A stretch of DNA of 64,000 nt from Flavobacteriaceae bacterium UBA3356 (GTDB lineage: Bacteria > Bacteroidota > Bacteroidia > Flavobacteriales > Flavobacteriaceae), in the NCBI GenBank assembly GCA_002360635.1, contig DEQW01000001.1, positions 808,036-872,035 of the forward strand, written 5' to 3'. Position 1 is the stretch's first letter. The number at the start of each line of letters is the position of its first letter. The translations under genes and the position numbers were made by a program. The notes beneath the pieces were generated by a model, which saw only the letters and a list, made by a program, of their open reading frames with translations, was not told the DNA's origin and searched no databases. Positions 8,827 to 16,882 of this stretch are shown here, one piece after another.

Positions 8827-8873
8827 TATTGATTGTATCTTAGCTTTAATTCAGAAAAAGCGATCAATCAATA
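8827..8873 (+). promoter_or_regulatory. Inverted repeat around the crp-like promoter
   Basis: Nine-base arms TATTGATTG (8827-8835) and CAATCAATA (8865-8873) are exactly complementary. They flank a -7-like box TATCTTAG at 8836-8843 and the presumed transcription start; the second arm ends five bases before the start codon. It could be an operator or a leader hairpin that masks the start. Confidence 0.4.
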
Positions 8874-8876
8874 CAA

Positions 8877-9509
8877 ATGGATCAACTAATTCATCCCACA
8901 TACGCTTCAATTTTTGAAAAAAAATTATTAGACGAAATTGAACAGACTGCGGTTTTAAAAAAAATTCCTCAAGACACAACTTTAATTGAAATAGGTGATT
9001 ATGTAAAATCAATGCCCTTAATTCTATCAGGTGCTATTAAAGTACTTCGCGTAGACGATAATGGTGATGAGTTACTGCTTTATTTTTTAGAACCTGGCGA
9101 CACTTGCGCCATGACCATGTCCTGTTGTTTAGGCCATACCAAAAGCGAAATTAAAGCTGTTGCCGAATTGGATACAGAACTACTTATGATACCTGTTCAG
9201 AAAATGGAAGAATGGACAGCAACCTATAAAAGTTGGAGAAATTTTGTTTTTCATAGTTATCACAATCGATTGCAAGAATTATTAAATACAGTAGATACCA
9301 TTGCTTTTCTTAATATGGATGAACGCCTTTTAAAATATTTAAATGAAAAGGTTAAAGTGTCTGGAGATACTACTTTACAAACTACACACCAAGAAATAGC
9401 CTACGATTTAAACACGTCTAGAGTTGTAATATCACGATTATTAAAAAAACTGGAGACCATGAAAAAAATAGAGTTAAAGCGAAATAGTATAACAATACGC
9501 TCGCTTTGA
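8877..9509 (+). CDS. Crp/Fnr-family transcriptional regulator, putative sulfide/persulfide sensor
   Basis: 210 residues. A cyclic-nucleotide-binding-type beta-roll spans about 15-120, a dimerisation helix follows, and a winged helix-turn-helix lies at about 160-200 (TTHQEIAYDLNTSRVVISRL). All cysteines in the protein (C77, C83, C84) cluster in the segment LEPGDTCAMTMSCCLGH, where CRP would hold its phosphate-binding cassette, so thiol chemistry rather than cAMP binding is plausible. It is the first gene of the sulfur locus and is followed by TauE, a TPMT-family methyltransferase, a persulfide dioxygenase and YeeE proteins. Sites of the form GTAAC-N4-G(T/A)TAC ahead of two of these are its likely targets. 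The family is certain; the sulfide role is inferred. Confidence 0.85.
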   Translation: MDQLIHPTYASIFEKKLLDEIEQTAVLKKIPQDTTLIEIGDYVKSMPLILSGAIKVLRVDDNGDELLLYFLEPGDTCAMTMSCCLGHTKSEIKAVAELDTELLMIPVQKMEEWTATYKSWRNFVFHSYHNRLQELLNTVDTIAFLNMDERLLKYLNEKVKVSGDTTLQTTHQEIAYDLNTSRVVISRLLKKLETMKKIELKRNSITIRSL

Positions 9510-9518
9510 TCTTTCTAT

Positions 9519-9532
9519 GTAACATAAGATAC
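9519..9532 (+). promoter_or_regulatory. Candidate Crp/Fnr site upstream of tauE
   Basis: GTAAC-ATAA-GATAC, one mismatch from a perfect GTAAC-N4-GTTAC. Its centre is 29.5 bases before the -7 box at 9555, exactly as at 11002-11015, which corresponds to about -41.5. Confidence 0.5.
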
Positions 9533-9554
9533 GTTAGCAATAAAGCTAATATGC

Positions 9555-9562
9555 TACTTTTG
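9555..9562 (+). promoter_or_regulatory. -7 box for the tauE-like gene
   Basis: TACTTTTG, 20 bases before the ATG at 9583. Confidence 0.6.
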
Positions 9563-9582
9563 CCAAAAATGAAATTATCTTA

Positions 9583-10380
9583 ATGGAGTTATCACAAATT
9601 TTCGGTTATGCAGGCGCACTGGTAATAGGGGTTGTTTTAGGGCTTATTGGTGGAGGAGGTTCCATTTTAACCGTTCCAGTACTTGTATACTTATTTTATG
9701 TTAATCCAGTAACTGCAACAGCGTACTCTTTATTTGTTGTGGGAGTTTCGGCATTGGTAGGCGCTGTTAGAAACATTCAAAAAGGACTGGTAGACTTTAA
9801 AACGGCCATTGTTTTTGCTATTCCAGCTTTTATCGCAGTTTATGCCACCCGAAAATTTATAGTCCCTGCAATACCTGAAGAGTTGTTTGAGGTTAATGGC
9901 TTTTTGGTAACCAAGAACATAGCAATAATGGTATTTTTTGCCATAATTATGTTAGTGGCGGCGATTTCGATGATTAAATCGAACGGTAAAAAGATTGCCA
10001 CAGAAACAAAAGTGAAATATAACTATCCATTAATAATTGTTGAAGGGATTGTAGTAGGGCTTTTAACTGGAATTGTAGGTGCTGGTGGTGGATTCCTTAT
10101 TATTCCAGCGTTGGTCTTGTTGGCCAAATTACCCATGAAAAAGGCAGTAGCGACTTCACTGTTAATTATTGCAATAAAATCACTGATTGGTTTTATAGGC
10201 GATGTGGAAAACCTGGATATCGACTGGACTTTTTTATTGCTTTTTACCGCAATTTCAATTGTGGGTATTTTTGTTGGGATATGGCTCAACAAATTTATTG
10301 ACGGAAAAAAACTTAAAAAGAGCTTTGGGTGGTTTGTACTGGCGATGGCCCTTTATATTCTATTTAAAGAATTTTCATAA
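9583..10380 (+). CDS. TauE/SafE-family sulfite/sulfur anion exporter
   Basis: A 265-residue polytopic membrane protein with about eight hydrophobic segments. It shows the internal duplication of the TauE/SafE family: GVVLGLIGGGGSILTVPVLVYLF near the N-terminus and GIVVGLLTGIVGAGGGFLIIPALVLL in the second half. Relatives export sulfite, sulfoacetate or similar anions. The neighbouring persulfide dioxygenase makes sulfite, so exporting that product is the natural role here. It has its own promoter with a candidate regulator site at 9519-9532, and the methyltransferase gene follows 22 bases downstream, probably in the same transcript. Confidence 0.85.
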   Translation: MELSQIFGYAGALVIGVVLGLIGGGGSILTVPVLVYLFYVNPVTATAYSLFVVGVSALVGAVRNIQKGLVDFKTAIVFAIPAFIAVYATRKFIVPAIPEELFEVNGFLVTKNIAIMVFFAIIMLVAAISMIKSNGKKIATETKVKYNYPLIIVEGIVVGLLTGIVGAGGGFLIIPALVLLAKLPMKKAVATSLLIIAIKSLIGFIGDVENLDIDWTFLLLFTAISIVGIFVGIWLNKFIDGKKLKKSFGWFVLAMALYILFKEFS

Positions 10381-10402
10381 TACCTATTGAAGTTCTCCAA
10401 CT

Positions 10403-10981
10403 ATGCTAAATGAACAATATTGGGATAACCGTTATAAAAACAAGGATACACAGTGGGACATTGGCTATGTTTCCACTCCCTTAAAAGCCTATTTTGATCA
10501 ACTAACCAATAAGGAATTAAAAATTCTTATCCCCGGTGGTGGAAATTCTTATGAGGCAGAATATCTTCACAACAATGGTTTTACTGAAGTTTATGTGGTA
10601 GATATTTCAGAAACTGCTTTGCAAAATTTAAAACAAAGAGTACCAACTTTCCCTTCAAAAAAATTACTACACATCGATTTTTTTTTGCTACAAGAAACAT
10701 TCGACCTTATTATAGAACAAACCTTCTTTTGTGCACTCAAACCTTCGTTACGGAATGAATATGCTGTTAAAACACATCAATTGCTGAAACCAAAAGGGAA
10801 ACTCGCAGGGTTGCTTTTTAAATTTCCCTTAACTGATGACGGACCGCCTTTTGGCGGAAGTGAAAAAGAATACCGAACGCTTTTCAGCCCTCATTTTGAA
10901 ATTAAGACTATGAAAACTGCGTACAATTCAATTCCACAACGCCAGGATAATGAACTTTTTATTATTCTTCAAAAAAACTAA
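10403..10981 (+). CDS. TPMT-family SAM-dependent methyltransferase
   Basis: 192 residues matching the thiopurine S-methyltransferase (TPMT) family. The N-terminus YWDNRYKNKDTQWDIGYVS and the SAM-binding motif ILIPGGGNSYEAEYLHNNGF are typical, as are VVDISETAL (motif II) and EQTFFCALKP. Methyl acceptors of this family are thiols, selenols and arsenicals. Its position between tauE and the persulfide dioxygenase suggests that it methylates sulfide or a low-molecular-weight thiol, but no substrate can be read from sequence. It is likely co-transcribed with tauE. Confidence 0.85.
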   Translation: MLNEQYWDNRYKNKDTQWDIGYVSTPLKAYFDQLTNKELKILIPGGGNSYEAEYLHNNGFTEVYVVDISETALQNLKQRVPTFPSKKLLHIDFFLLQETFDLIIEQTFFCALKPSLRNEYAVKTHQLLKPKGKLAGLLFKFPLTDDGPPFGGSEKEYRTLFSPHFEIKTMKTAYNSIPQRQDNELFIILQKN

Positions 10982-11001
10982 TTTCTAGTTTAATATAGTA
11001 G

Positions 11002-11015
11002 GTAACCATTGTTAC
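11002..11015 (+). promoter_or_regulatory. Perfect GTAAC-N4-GTTAC operator upstream of the persulfide dioxygenase
   Basis: GTAAC-CATT-GTTAC, a perfect dyad with 5-bp arms. Its centre lies 29.5 bases before the -7 box at 11038-11045, the class II activator position for Crp-family proteins. The encoded Crp/Fnr regulator at 8877-9509 is the obvious candidate binder. Confidence 0.6.
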
Positions 11016-11037
11016 AGATAAGATTTCTACTCTTTCT

Positions 11038-11045
11038 TATCTTTG
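11038..11045 (+). promoter_or_regulatory. -7 box for the persulfide dioxygenase gene
   Basis: TATCTTTG, 25 bases before the ATG. Confidence 0.65.
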
Positions 11046-11069
11046 TAAATCAATTTTAAAATAAATGTT

Positions 11070-12413
11070 ATGAAAATAAAGCAATTTGAATATAAGCCAC
11101 TTTCACATTACTCGTATGCAATTATCAGTGAAGGTAAAATGGCATTAGTAGACCCCGAACGTGATCCTACGCAATATTATGCATTTGCCGAAGAGAATGA
11201 TGCACAAATTGTTGCCGTTTTTGAAACCCACCCGCATGCTGATTTTGTAAGTTCTCATTTACAGATTCATGAAGAAACAGGTGCCAAGATATATTCCAGC
11301 AAAAAGACAGGAGCTGACTATCCACACACAACTTTTGATGATGACGATACTGTAAAAATGGGAAATATCAAATTTACGGCTATAAACACACCAGGACATT
11401 CGCCAGATAGTATAACCATACAGGCTACCGATGGCGACAATACAGCATTATTTACTGGAGACACTTTGTTTATAGGTGATGTAGGTCGCCCAGATTTACG
11501 TGAAAAAGCAGGCCATTTAAAAGCTAAACGAGAAGAACTGGCTAAAATGATGTTCAATACCATCCAGACTAAATTTAAGGATTTGCCAGACAATGCATAT
11601 GTTTATCCAGCGCACGGTGCTGGTTCACTTTGTGGAAAAGGGATGAGCGCAGACGCATCTTCCAGCACATTAGGAAACGAACGTATAAGTAATTGGGCAT
11701 TTAAAAACCAAACCGAAGAACAGTTTACAGAGCATCTTTTAAGCTCACAACCTTTTATACCACATTATTTTGGCTATAATGTGGCTATTAATAAAGATGG
11801 TGCCAGTAACCTCTCTAGGAGTATAGGAAACATTCCTTTACAACTTTCCATTTCAGAAACGAGAGATGATATATTAGTCATTGATACTCGCGATGAAAGC
11901 GATTTTAAAAAGAATCATCTGCCAGGAAGCATCAATATTATGGCTACTTCGGAAACTTCGAAATTTGAAACTTGGTTAGGTTCCATTGTTAAACCAGAAG
12001 AGGAATTTTATGTAGTCGTCACTTCAGTAGAAGAAGCAAATACATTACTCAACAGGATAGCAAAAATCGGATATGAAAAACAGGTTAAAGCAATTGTGAC
12101 ATTAGGCAACGGCGACTTAAAGACATCGCCAGATTTTAACATTTCAGAATTTAAAGAAAACAAAAAAGCCTTCACTATTGTAGATATACGTAATGATAGT
12201 GAAGTGGAAGAAGGTAAGATTTTTGAAACAGCATTGACTATCCCATTGCACCAATTGAGAGAACGAGTTTCTGAAATTCCAAATGACAAACCCATCGTGG
12301 TTCATTGTGCAGGAGGGTATAGAAGTGCTGCGGGAAGCAGTATCTTGGAAACCGAATTAAAAAACACTACCGTATTCGATTTAAGTGATGCCGTAACTGA
12401 ATTTCAAAACTAA
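11070..12413 (+). CDS. MBL-fold persulfide dioxygenase-rhodanese fusion, CstB-like
   Basis: 447 residues in three domains. Residues 1-235 are a metallo-beta-lactamase fold with the persulfide dioxygenase signature: H54-x-H56-x-D58 followed by Phe, H110, D131, the GDVGRPDL segment and H182. A first rhodanese-like domain (about 250-345) lacks the catalytic cysteine; its loop reads VVVTSVEEAN. A second rhodanese (about 355-447) has C413 in HCAGGYRS. This matches the CstB arrangement, which oxidises glutathione- or CoA-type persulfides to sulfite or thiosulfate. It heads a unit with the two YeeE halves (six-base spacing) and has its own regulator site. Confidence 0.88.
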   Translation: MKIKQFEYKPLSHYSYAIISEGKMALVDPERDPTQYYAFAEENDAQIVAVFETHPHADFVSSHLQIHEETGAKIYSSKKTGADYPHTTFDDDDTVKMGNIKFTAINTPGHSPDSITIQATDGDNTALFTGDTLFIGDVGRPDLREKAGHLKAKREELAKMMFNTIQTKFKDLPDNAYVYPAHGAGSLCGKGMSADASSSTLGNERISNWAFKNQTEEQFTEHLLSSQPFIPHYFGYNVAINKDGASNLSRSIGNIPLQLSISETRDDILVIDTRDESDFKKNHLPGSINIMATSETSKFETWLGSIVKPEEEFYVVVTSVEEANTLLNRIAKIGYEKQVKAIVTLGNGDLKTSPDFNISEFKENKKAFTIVDIRNDSEVEEGKIFETALTIPLHQLRERVSEIPNDKPIVVHCAGGYRSAAGSSILETELKNTTVFDLSDAVTEFQN

Positions 12414-12418
12414 ACTTT

Positions 12419-12976
12419 ATGAATATTATTTATGAACCTTGGCCGTGGTACGTAGCCGGACCACTCATTGCTTTGGTTATGTTTTTATTACTGTTTGCAG
12501 GAAAGAAGTTTGGTATGTCCTCAAATTTACGAACCATGTGTGCAGCTGGAGGAGCTGGAAAAGTAGCCGATTTCTTTAAATTTAATTGGAAAGAAGAGCG
12601 TTGGAATTTATTGGTGGTGATTGGGGCTGTTATTGGCGGATTTATTGCCTCTCAATTTATGTCTAACAATAAGGTGGATATCAATCCTAAAGTTTCCAAA
12701 CAACTCTCTGATGATTATCAAATTGATAGTTCAGGTAAAGCATATTTGCCGCCCGAATTATTTTCAACGGAACAATTATCAAATCCATCTATGTTAGGGG
12801 TTTTATTGGTTGGTGGATTGTTGGTGGGCTTTGGTGCTCGCTATGCTGGTGGGTGTACCTCTGGTCACGCCATTTCAGGATTGAGTAATCTACAACTTCC
12901 ATCATTACTAGCCGTAATCGGATTTTTTGTTGGTGGATTGGTGATGATTCATGCCATTTTCCCCATAATATTTTAA
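12419..12976 (+). CDS. YeeE/YedE-family membrane protein, first half
   Basis: 185 residues with four or five membrane segments. The conserved YeeE cysteine lies in GARYAGGCTSGHAISGLSNL, and a second cysteine sits in LRTMCAAGG. YeeE/TsuA proteins transport thiosulfate through a relay of cysteines. In Bacteroidota the family is often split into two half-length proteins, and the second half follows four bases downstream. A relatively hydrophilic segment of about 35 residues (90-125) separates the helices. In this context it probably moves a sulfur compound coupled to persulfide oxidation. Confidence 0.88.
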   Translation: MNIIYEPWPWYVAGPLIALVMFLLLFAGKKFGMSSNLRTMCAAGGAGKVADFFKFNWKEERWNLLVVIGAVIGGFIASQFMSNNKVDINPKVSKQLSDDYQIDSSGKAYLPPELFSTEQLSNPSMLGVLLVGGLLVGFGARYAGGCTSGHAISGLSNLQLPSLLAVIGFFVGGLVMIHAIFPIIF

Positions 12977-12980
12977 GAAT

Positions 12981-13394
12981 ATGAAACAGATAGTTTATTT
13001 AAGTATTGGAATCTTCTTCGGAATTATAATGTACAAATCTGAAGCAGCTTCGTGGTTTCGAATTTATGAAATGTTCCAGTTTGGCTCGTTTCATATGTAT
13101 GGTATTATTGGTTCGGCGCTGGTGTTAGGAGTAATAGGAATTCAAATTATAAAAAAGAAAGATTTAAAAGCAGTAGGCAAACAACAAATGAGATTAAGCC
13201 CTAAAGAGAAAGGTTTTTCCAGATATGTTATTGGCGGAACTATTTTTGGATTAGGTTGGGCATTATCTGGCGCTTGTCCAGGGCCTATGTATGTATTAGT
13301 TGGGTCGGGTTACTTCTCTATTTTGGTGGTGATTTTTGGTGCTTTATTGGGAACGCTTTTGTATGGAATTTTAAAAGATAGACTTCCACATTAA
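12981..13394 (+). CDS. YeeE/YedE-family membrane protein, second half (DUF6691 type)
   Basis: 137 residues with four hydrophobic segments. The family cysteine is in GLGWALSGACPGPMYVLVG. It starts four bases after the first YeeE half and is therefore translationally linked to it; the two probably assemble as one transporter. The gene ends two bases from the stop of the convergent envC-like gene, so there is no room for a conventional terminator between them. Confidence 0.88.
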   Translation: MKQIVYLSIGIFFGIIMYKSEAASWFRIYEMFQFGSFHMYGIIGSALVLGVIGIQIIKKKDLKAVGKQQMRLSPKEKGFSRYVIGGTIFGLGWALSGACPGPMYVLVGSGYFSILVVIFGALLGTLLYGILKDRLPH

Positions 13395-13396
13395 AG

Positions 13397-14632
13397 CTAC
13401 ATCCTATAAATCCAATCTGCAGGATTCATACGTTTGGTGTTTTGGTAAATCAGGAATTTCATGGTGGTTTTACCAGTAGCTGGATTACTAAAAATGGTTC
13501 CCAGACTTTGCTTGGTGTCCACATTGTCACCTTTTTTCACCGAAACGGTAGCTAAGTTGTTATACACGGTGATATAATTACCATGCTGTACATAAATTGC
13601 CTTATTTGCCCCTTTTAGTTGTTGAATTTCCAATACTACACCTTTAAAAATAGCACGAGCTTCTGCACCTTTTTCAGTAGCTATTTCCACACCACTATTA
13701 AATGTTGTAACATTAGGTAACTGTGGATGCCTGTGTTTTCCGTATTGTTTAACCACTACGCCTCCTTTGGTTATGGGCCAAGGCAATTTTCCTTTATTAG
13801 TGGTAAAGTTGGCAGCCAGTTCTTTTGCTTCGGCGTTTAAGGCAAAAGTGGATTCTCGAGTATTGTCTACTTTGTTTCCTGAAGCTTTATTGGATTTTGC
13901 AATGGCTTCACGAATCAATTTGTCTATCTGTCGGTCAATTTCATCGGCTTTGCTTTGCTTTTCCCGTATTTGACGAGCAAACTTGCCTTCATCTTTTTTA
14001 AGTGAAGCTACAAGCGCTTGTTGGTCTTTCTTTTCTTTGGCAAGTTCGTTTTTGGTTTTTCGGTTTTGGGCAATTAAATCTTCTTTTTTCTGCTTTTGAG
14101 AAATAAGGTCTTTGTTTAATTGCTGTAATTGCGCCGTTTTTTCTTTAATGCTCTCACCTTGTTCTTTACGGTGCTTTGCGTATTGTTTCATATACTGCAA
14201 GCGTTTGTATGCCTGCAAAAAACTTTCCGAAGACAACAAAAACATCACCCTACTTTGCTGCGATTTACTTTTGTACGATTTGTTAATCATCGCCGCATAA
14301 TCTTCTTTCAACTCTTTCAGTTCAGTACGAAGGTTGTCTATTTTGGTGAGGTTGTCGTTAATTTCACGCGTTAATAAATTCGCTTGCCTGTTGGTAACAC
14401 GTATAAGGTTTTCAGTAGCGCTAATACGTTGATCCAGGTCTTCAACTTGTGTCAACACCGATTTTTCTTCTTTTCGGGTTTTAAATAACAGCGAGTTTAT
14501 TTGCTTAATTTCTTGAAGAATCGCCTGTCGTTGTTCTTCTAATTCTTTTTGTTTTTCAGATTGAGCAGAAAGCGTTGTTGCCACTAACAAGAAACACCCA
14601 AAAAGAAAATATGTAATAAAGTTATTACGCAT
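13397..14632 (-). CDS. EnvC-like murein hydrolase activator, degenerate LytM/M23 domain
   Basis: 411 residues. A signal peptide (ending near TTLSAQS) is followed by a long coiled coil (about 25-265) and a C-terminal LytM domain (about 285-411). The zinc ligands of active M23 peptidases are largely lost: the HxGxD position reads NSGVEI and the HxH position reads KFLIYQ, with only VQHGNY retained. This is the pattern of EnvC/NlpD-type activators, which switch on N-acetylmuramyl-L-alanine amidases at the division site instead of cutting peptidoglycan. It is the last gene of the run from dut and starts where the DUF4292 gene ends (shared base 14632). Confidence 0.88.
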   Translation of the reverse strand: MRNNFITYFLFGCFLLVATTLSAQSEKQKELEEQRQAILQEIKQINSLLFKTRKEEKSVLTQVEDLDQRISATENLIRVTNRQANLLTREINDNLTKIDNLRTELKELKEDYAAMINKSYKSKSQQSRVMFLLSSESFLQAYKRLQYMKQYAKHRKEQGESIKEKTAQLQQLNKDLISQKQKKEDLIAQNRKTKNELAKEKKDQQALVASLKKDEGKFARQIREKQSKADEIDRQIDKLIREAIAKSNKASGNKVDNTRESTFALNAEAKELAANFTTNKGKLPWPITKGGVVVKQYGKHRHPQLPNVTTFNSGVEIATEKGAEARAIFKGVVLEIQQLKGANKAIYVQHGNYITVYNNLATVSVKKGDNVDTKQSLGTIFSNPATGKTTMKFLIYQNTKRMNPADWIYRM

Positions 14633-15408
14633 TATAGTTGAATTTCATCATACCCTTCAGGAATGTTAAATGGAAAACCAATATTTACATCCAGGTCTAT
14701 TTTTTTATAAATAACGTCAATATTTGTTTTACTGTCTTTTTCAGTAGTATTTATTTTTATTTCTGAAGGATAAAAATCTGCTCCCACTTTTTGGTAGTCG
14801 GTATAACGAACACTCAATAGCCGATCATTATTAGGTTGCGAAAGGCTTTCAGAAGCTATTTTAAAGTTTTCAGGATTTAAAAACAACGAATGAATAAAAT
14901 TTTGAGGCTGTATGTTGGGCTGCAGTTTATATTTATTTTGAACCACCGTAGATTTATAATCTGTCTTGTTAAGATTAAAAATGGATTGCCCTAGCAAAAT
15001 AGCTTGTGCTTTTTCAAAATTAATTTCAGTTCCTAACCAGTCACTCAATAGGGCGTAATTACCATCAAAATAAGTGCCGCCAATCGTTTCGTAATACTGA
15101 ACGCGATCTGGGGTGATATTGGCTTTCACCAATGTAATGCCCAGTAAAGATGCTTTTACCCAAATTGTTTTATCTTTTTCCATCCGCAGGCTTACCGTCA
15201 CGCTTTGTTGCGTGTCATCGTCTTTGTAGCTAACTTGAATGCGGGCAGCCATCGTTTTAAAATTTGGCGATGCTGCTTCGTGTGAAGCGATAATGTTTTT
15301 AGTTGAGATACTTTCTTTAGCTGTTTTAGAGCCTTTTACTTTCTTGGCTGCCCCACAAGATGAAAGTACAATAGCCAAGACTATAAAAATATATTTTGTG
15401 TAGGTCAT
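14632..15408 (-). CDS. DUF4292 lipoprotein
   Basis: 258 residues with a lipoprotein signal peptide (lipobox LSSC, cysteine at about residue 18). The body is a beta-rich LolA/LolB-like DUF4292 domain, with segments such as MAARIQVSYKDDDTQQSVTVSLRMEKDKTIWVKASLLGI cut across several strands. In flavobacteria it lies consistently between a TPR protein and an EnvC-like activator, as here. A role in lipid or lipoprotein handling at the outer membrane is plausible from the fold, but unproven. Confidence 0.8.
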   Translation of the reverse strand: MTYTKYIFIVLAIVLSSCGAAKKVKGSKTAKESISTKNIIASHEAASPNFKTMAARIQVSYKDDDTQQSVTVSLRMEKDKTIWVKASLLGITLVKANITPDRVQYYETIGGTYFDGNYALLSDWLGTEINFEKAQAILLGQSIFNLNKTDYKSTVVQNKYKLQPNIQPQNFIHSLFLNPENFKIASESLSQPNNDRLLSVRYTDYQKVGADFYPSEIKINTTEKDSKTNIDVIYKKIDLDVNIGFPFNIPEGYDEIQL

Positions 15409-15411
15409 GTA

Positions 15412-16794
15412 TTAATTTGTTAGCTTAATTTGAGCAGCTTTTTTGGCATACTCAGCGGCTTTTTTAGAATCTCCTTTTAATGTGTACGCTTGTTGTAATT
15501 GTTTGTAAAAATCCTGCTCCATCGTCGGATTGTCAAATAGATAATCCAAACCGGTGTTGAGGCTTTCAATGGCTTCATCAGGGTTTTTAAGGTTGTTTTT
15601 CGCAACACCATTGATTAAATATAACAACGGTTGCGCCGGAAATATTGCTAATGCATCACTGCTTAATTTTTCAGCGGTATCATATTTTTTGAAATCAATT
15701 TGAAGCAACAAGGTGTTCTTTAATAAACTGAAATTATCCGGATCGCCTTCAATTCCTTTTTCATAAAAGGTTAAAGCGGTTTCTTTTTGTCCTTTCGAGT
15801 TGTAGTAACCACCTAACTGCTCATAAATTTTGCCTGTACTGGTTTCACTGAAATTAGCAACTACATTTTCCAATTCGGTTTCATATTGAGGGTTTTTCTC
15901 AACAAAACCAATAAAATCACTCAACACTTTATATTTGCTTTCCTTTTCTATTTCCGAAGCAGCAAATACAATATTCATAGATTTAAAGGCTTCTTCAGTA
16001 TTATTTTCATCTAGATAGAACTTATACAAAGCCAAGTGAACTTGTTTTGAGTTTGGCTGATTTTTCAATAGTTCTTTAGCGGTAGCAAATGCTTTTTCAG
16101 TATTGCCTTCCTCACTATACAGATAAATTAACCCTAAATAGTCCTGTTCTTTCTTCGGGTTTTTATCAATACGGGTCTCTAGACTCTCTATTTGTCCTTC
16201 TGTATTGCCAGTTTGCCTGTAAATTTGAGCACGAAGGGCATTTCGATAATCGCTTTCGCCCAAGGTTTCATCCAAGTCGTCCAATACTTCAATGGCTTTA
16301 TCAAATTGACGTGTTCGAGAATATAAATTGGCTAAATCTTCTTTATAATCTTCATCAAACTCAATTAACTTTTGAACTAGCGGAATAGCTGAATCATAAT
16401 CGTTTTTTTGATAATATAAATCGTACAACGACTCTAATACGTCCAATCGTTTTGGTTCGGTTTTTAAAACTTGCTTAAAACTTACTTCAGCTTCTTCAAA
16501 TTGCTTTAGTTCGGTTAAGTTTTTGGCTTTTTCAAACGCAACGACAGCTTCTAGTTTTGGATCACCTTTAGCGGCTTTTTCCGCTTTCCGAAGCGCATCG
16601 AGTGCTAACTCATAATTCTCAATTCCTTTTTGCTTTAAGGCTTCAAAAAAGTTTTCCTGAAAGGCATCGGTCACATTCCCTAAATCGTCTGTGGGTTGTT
16701 CCTCAATAGTTTCAGTTTCTTGCGCAACAACTTGCTTCGGAATGAAAAGAATTCCGAAGAAAATTAAAACGATATATAAAAACCTTAATTTCAA
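15412..16794 (-). CDS. Tetratricopeptide-repeat protein
   Basis: 460 residues with a signal peptide (IPKQVVA-QE) and about ten TPR units, for example ALDALRKAEKAAKGDPKLEAVV and AEVSFKQVLKTEPKRLDVLESL. The repeats cover nearly all of the mature protein, so it is probably a periplasmic or outer-membrane-bound scaffold. It lies three bases upstream of the DUF4292 lipoprotein gene and about 90 bases downstream of the nucleotidyltransferase. An inverted repeat lies in that second gap. No specific partner can be named. Confidence 0.85.
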   Translation of the reverse strand: MKLRFLYIVLIFFGILFIPKQVVAQETETIEEQPTDDLGNVTDAFQENFFEALKQKGIENYELALDALRKAEKAAKGDPKLEAVVAFEKAKNLTELKQFEEAEVSFKQVLKTEPKRLDVLESLYDLYYQKNDYDSAIPLVQKLIEFDEDYKEDLANLYSRTRQFDKAIEVLDDLDETLGESDYRNALRAQIYRQTGNTEGQIESLETRIDKNPKKEQDYLGLIYLYSEEGNTEKAFATAKELLKNQPNSKQVHLALYKFYLDENNTEEAFKSMNIVFAASEIEKESKYKVLSDFIGFVEKNPQYETELENVVANFSETSTGKIYEQLGGYYNSKGQKETALTFYEKGIEGDPDNFSLLKNTLLLQIDFKKYDTAEKLSSDALAIFPAQPLLYLINGVAKNNLKNPDEAIESLNTGLDYLFDNPTMEQDFYKQLQQAYTLKGDSKKAAEYAKKAAQIKLTN

Positions 16795-16811
16795 ATGTTA
16801 TGTCTGGTCAA

Positions 16812-16872
16812 GCGCAGTCGAGACCTCTTTATTTCCTATGTAAATCAACCCCCTCGACTGCGCTCGAGGGGA
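16812..16872. repeat. Interspersed GCGCAGTCGAG inverted repeat
   Basis: GCGCAGTCGAG (16812-16822) and CTCGACTGCGC (16853-16863) are exact 11-bp inverted arms, and the right arm itself folds as CCCTCGA/TCGAGGG. The same core occurs at 40131-40169, so this is a dispersed element of this genome. Confidence 0.75.
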
Positions 16873-16882
16873 CTCTTTGCTT

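Noticed and set aside
13395..13396. Possible terminator between the YeeE and envC-like genes
   Set aside because: Only two bases separate the convergent stop codons, and no hairpin with a T-run was found at the gene ends.
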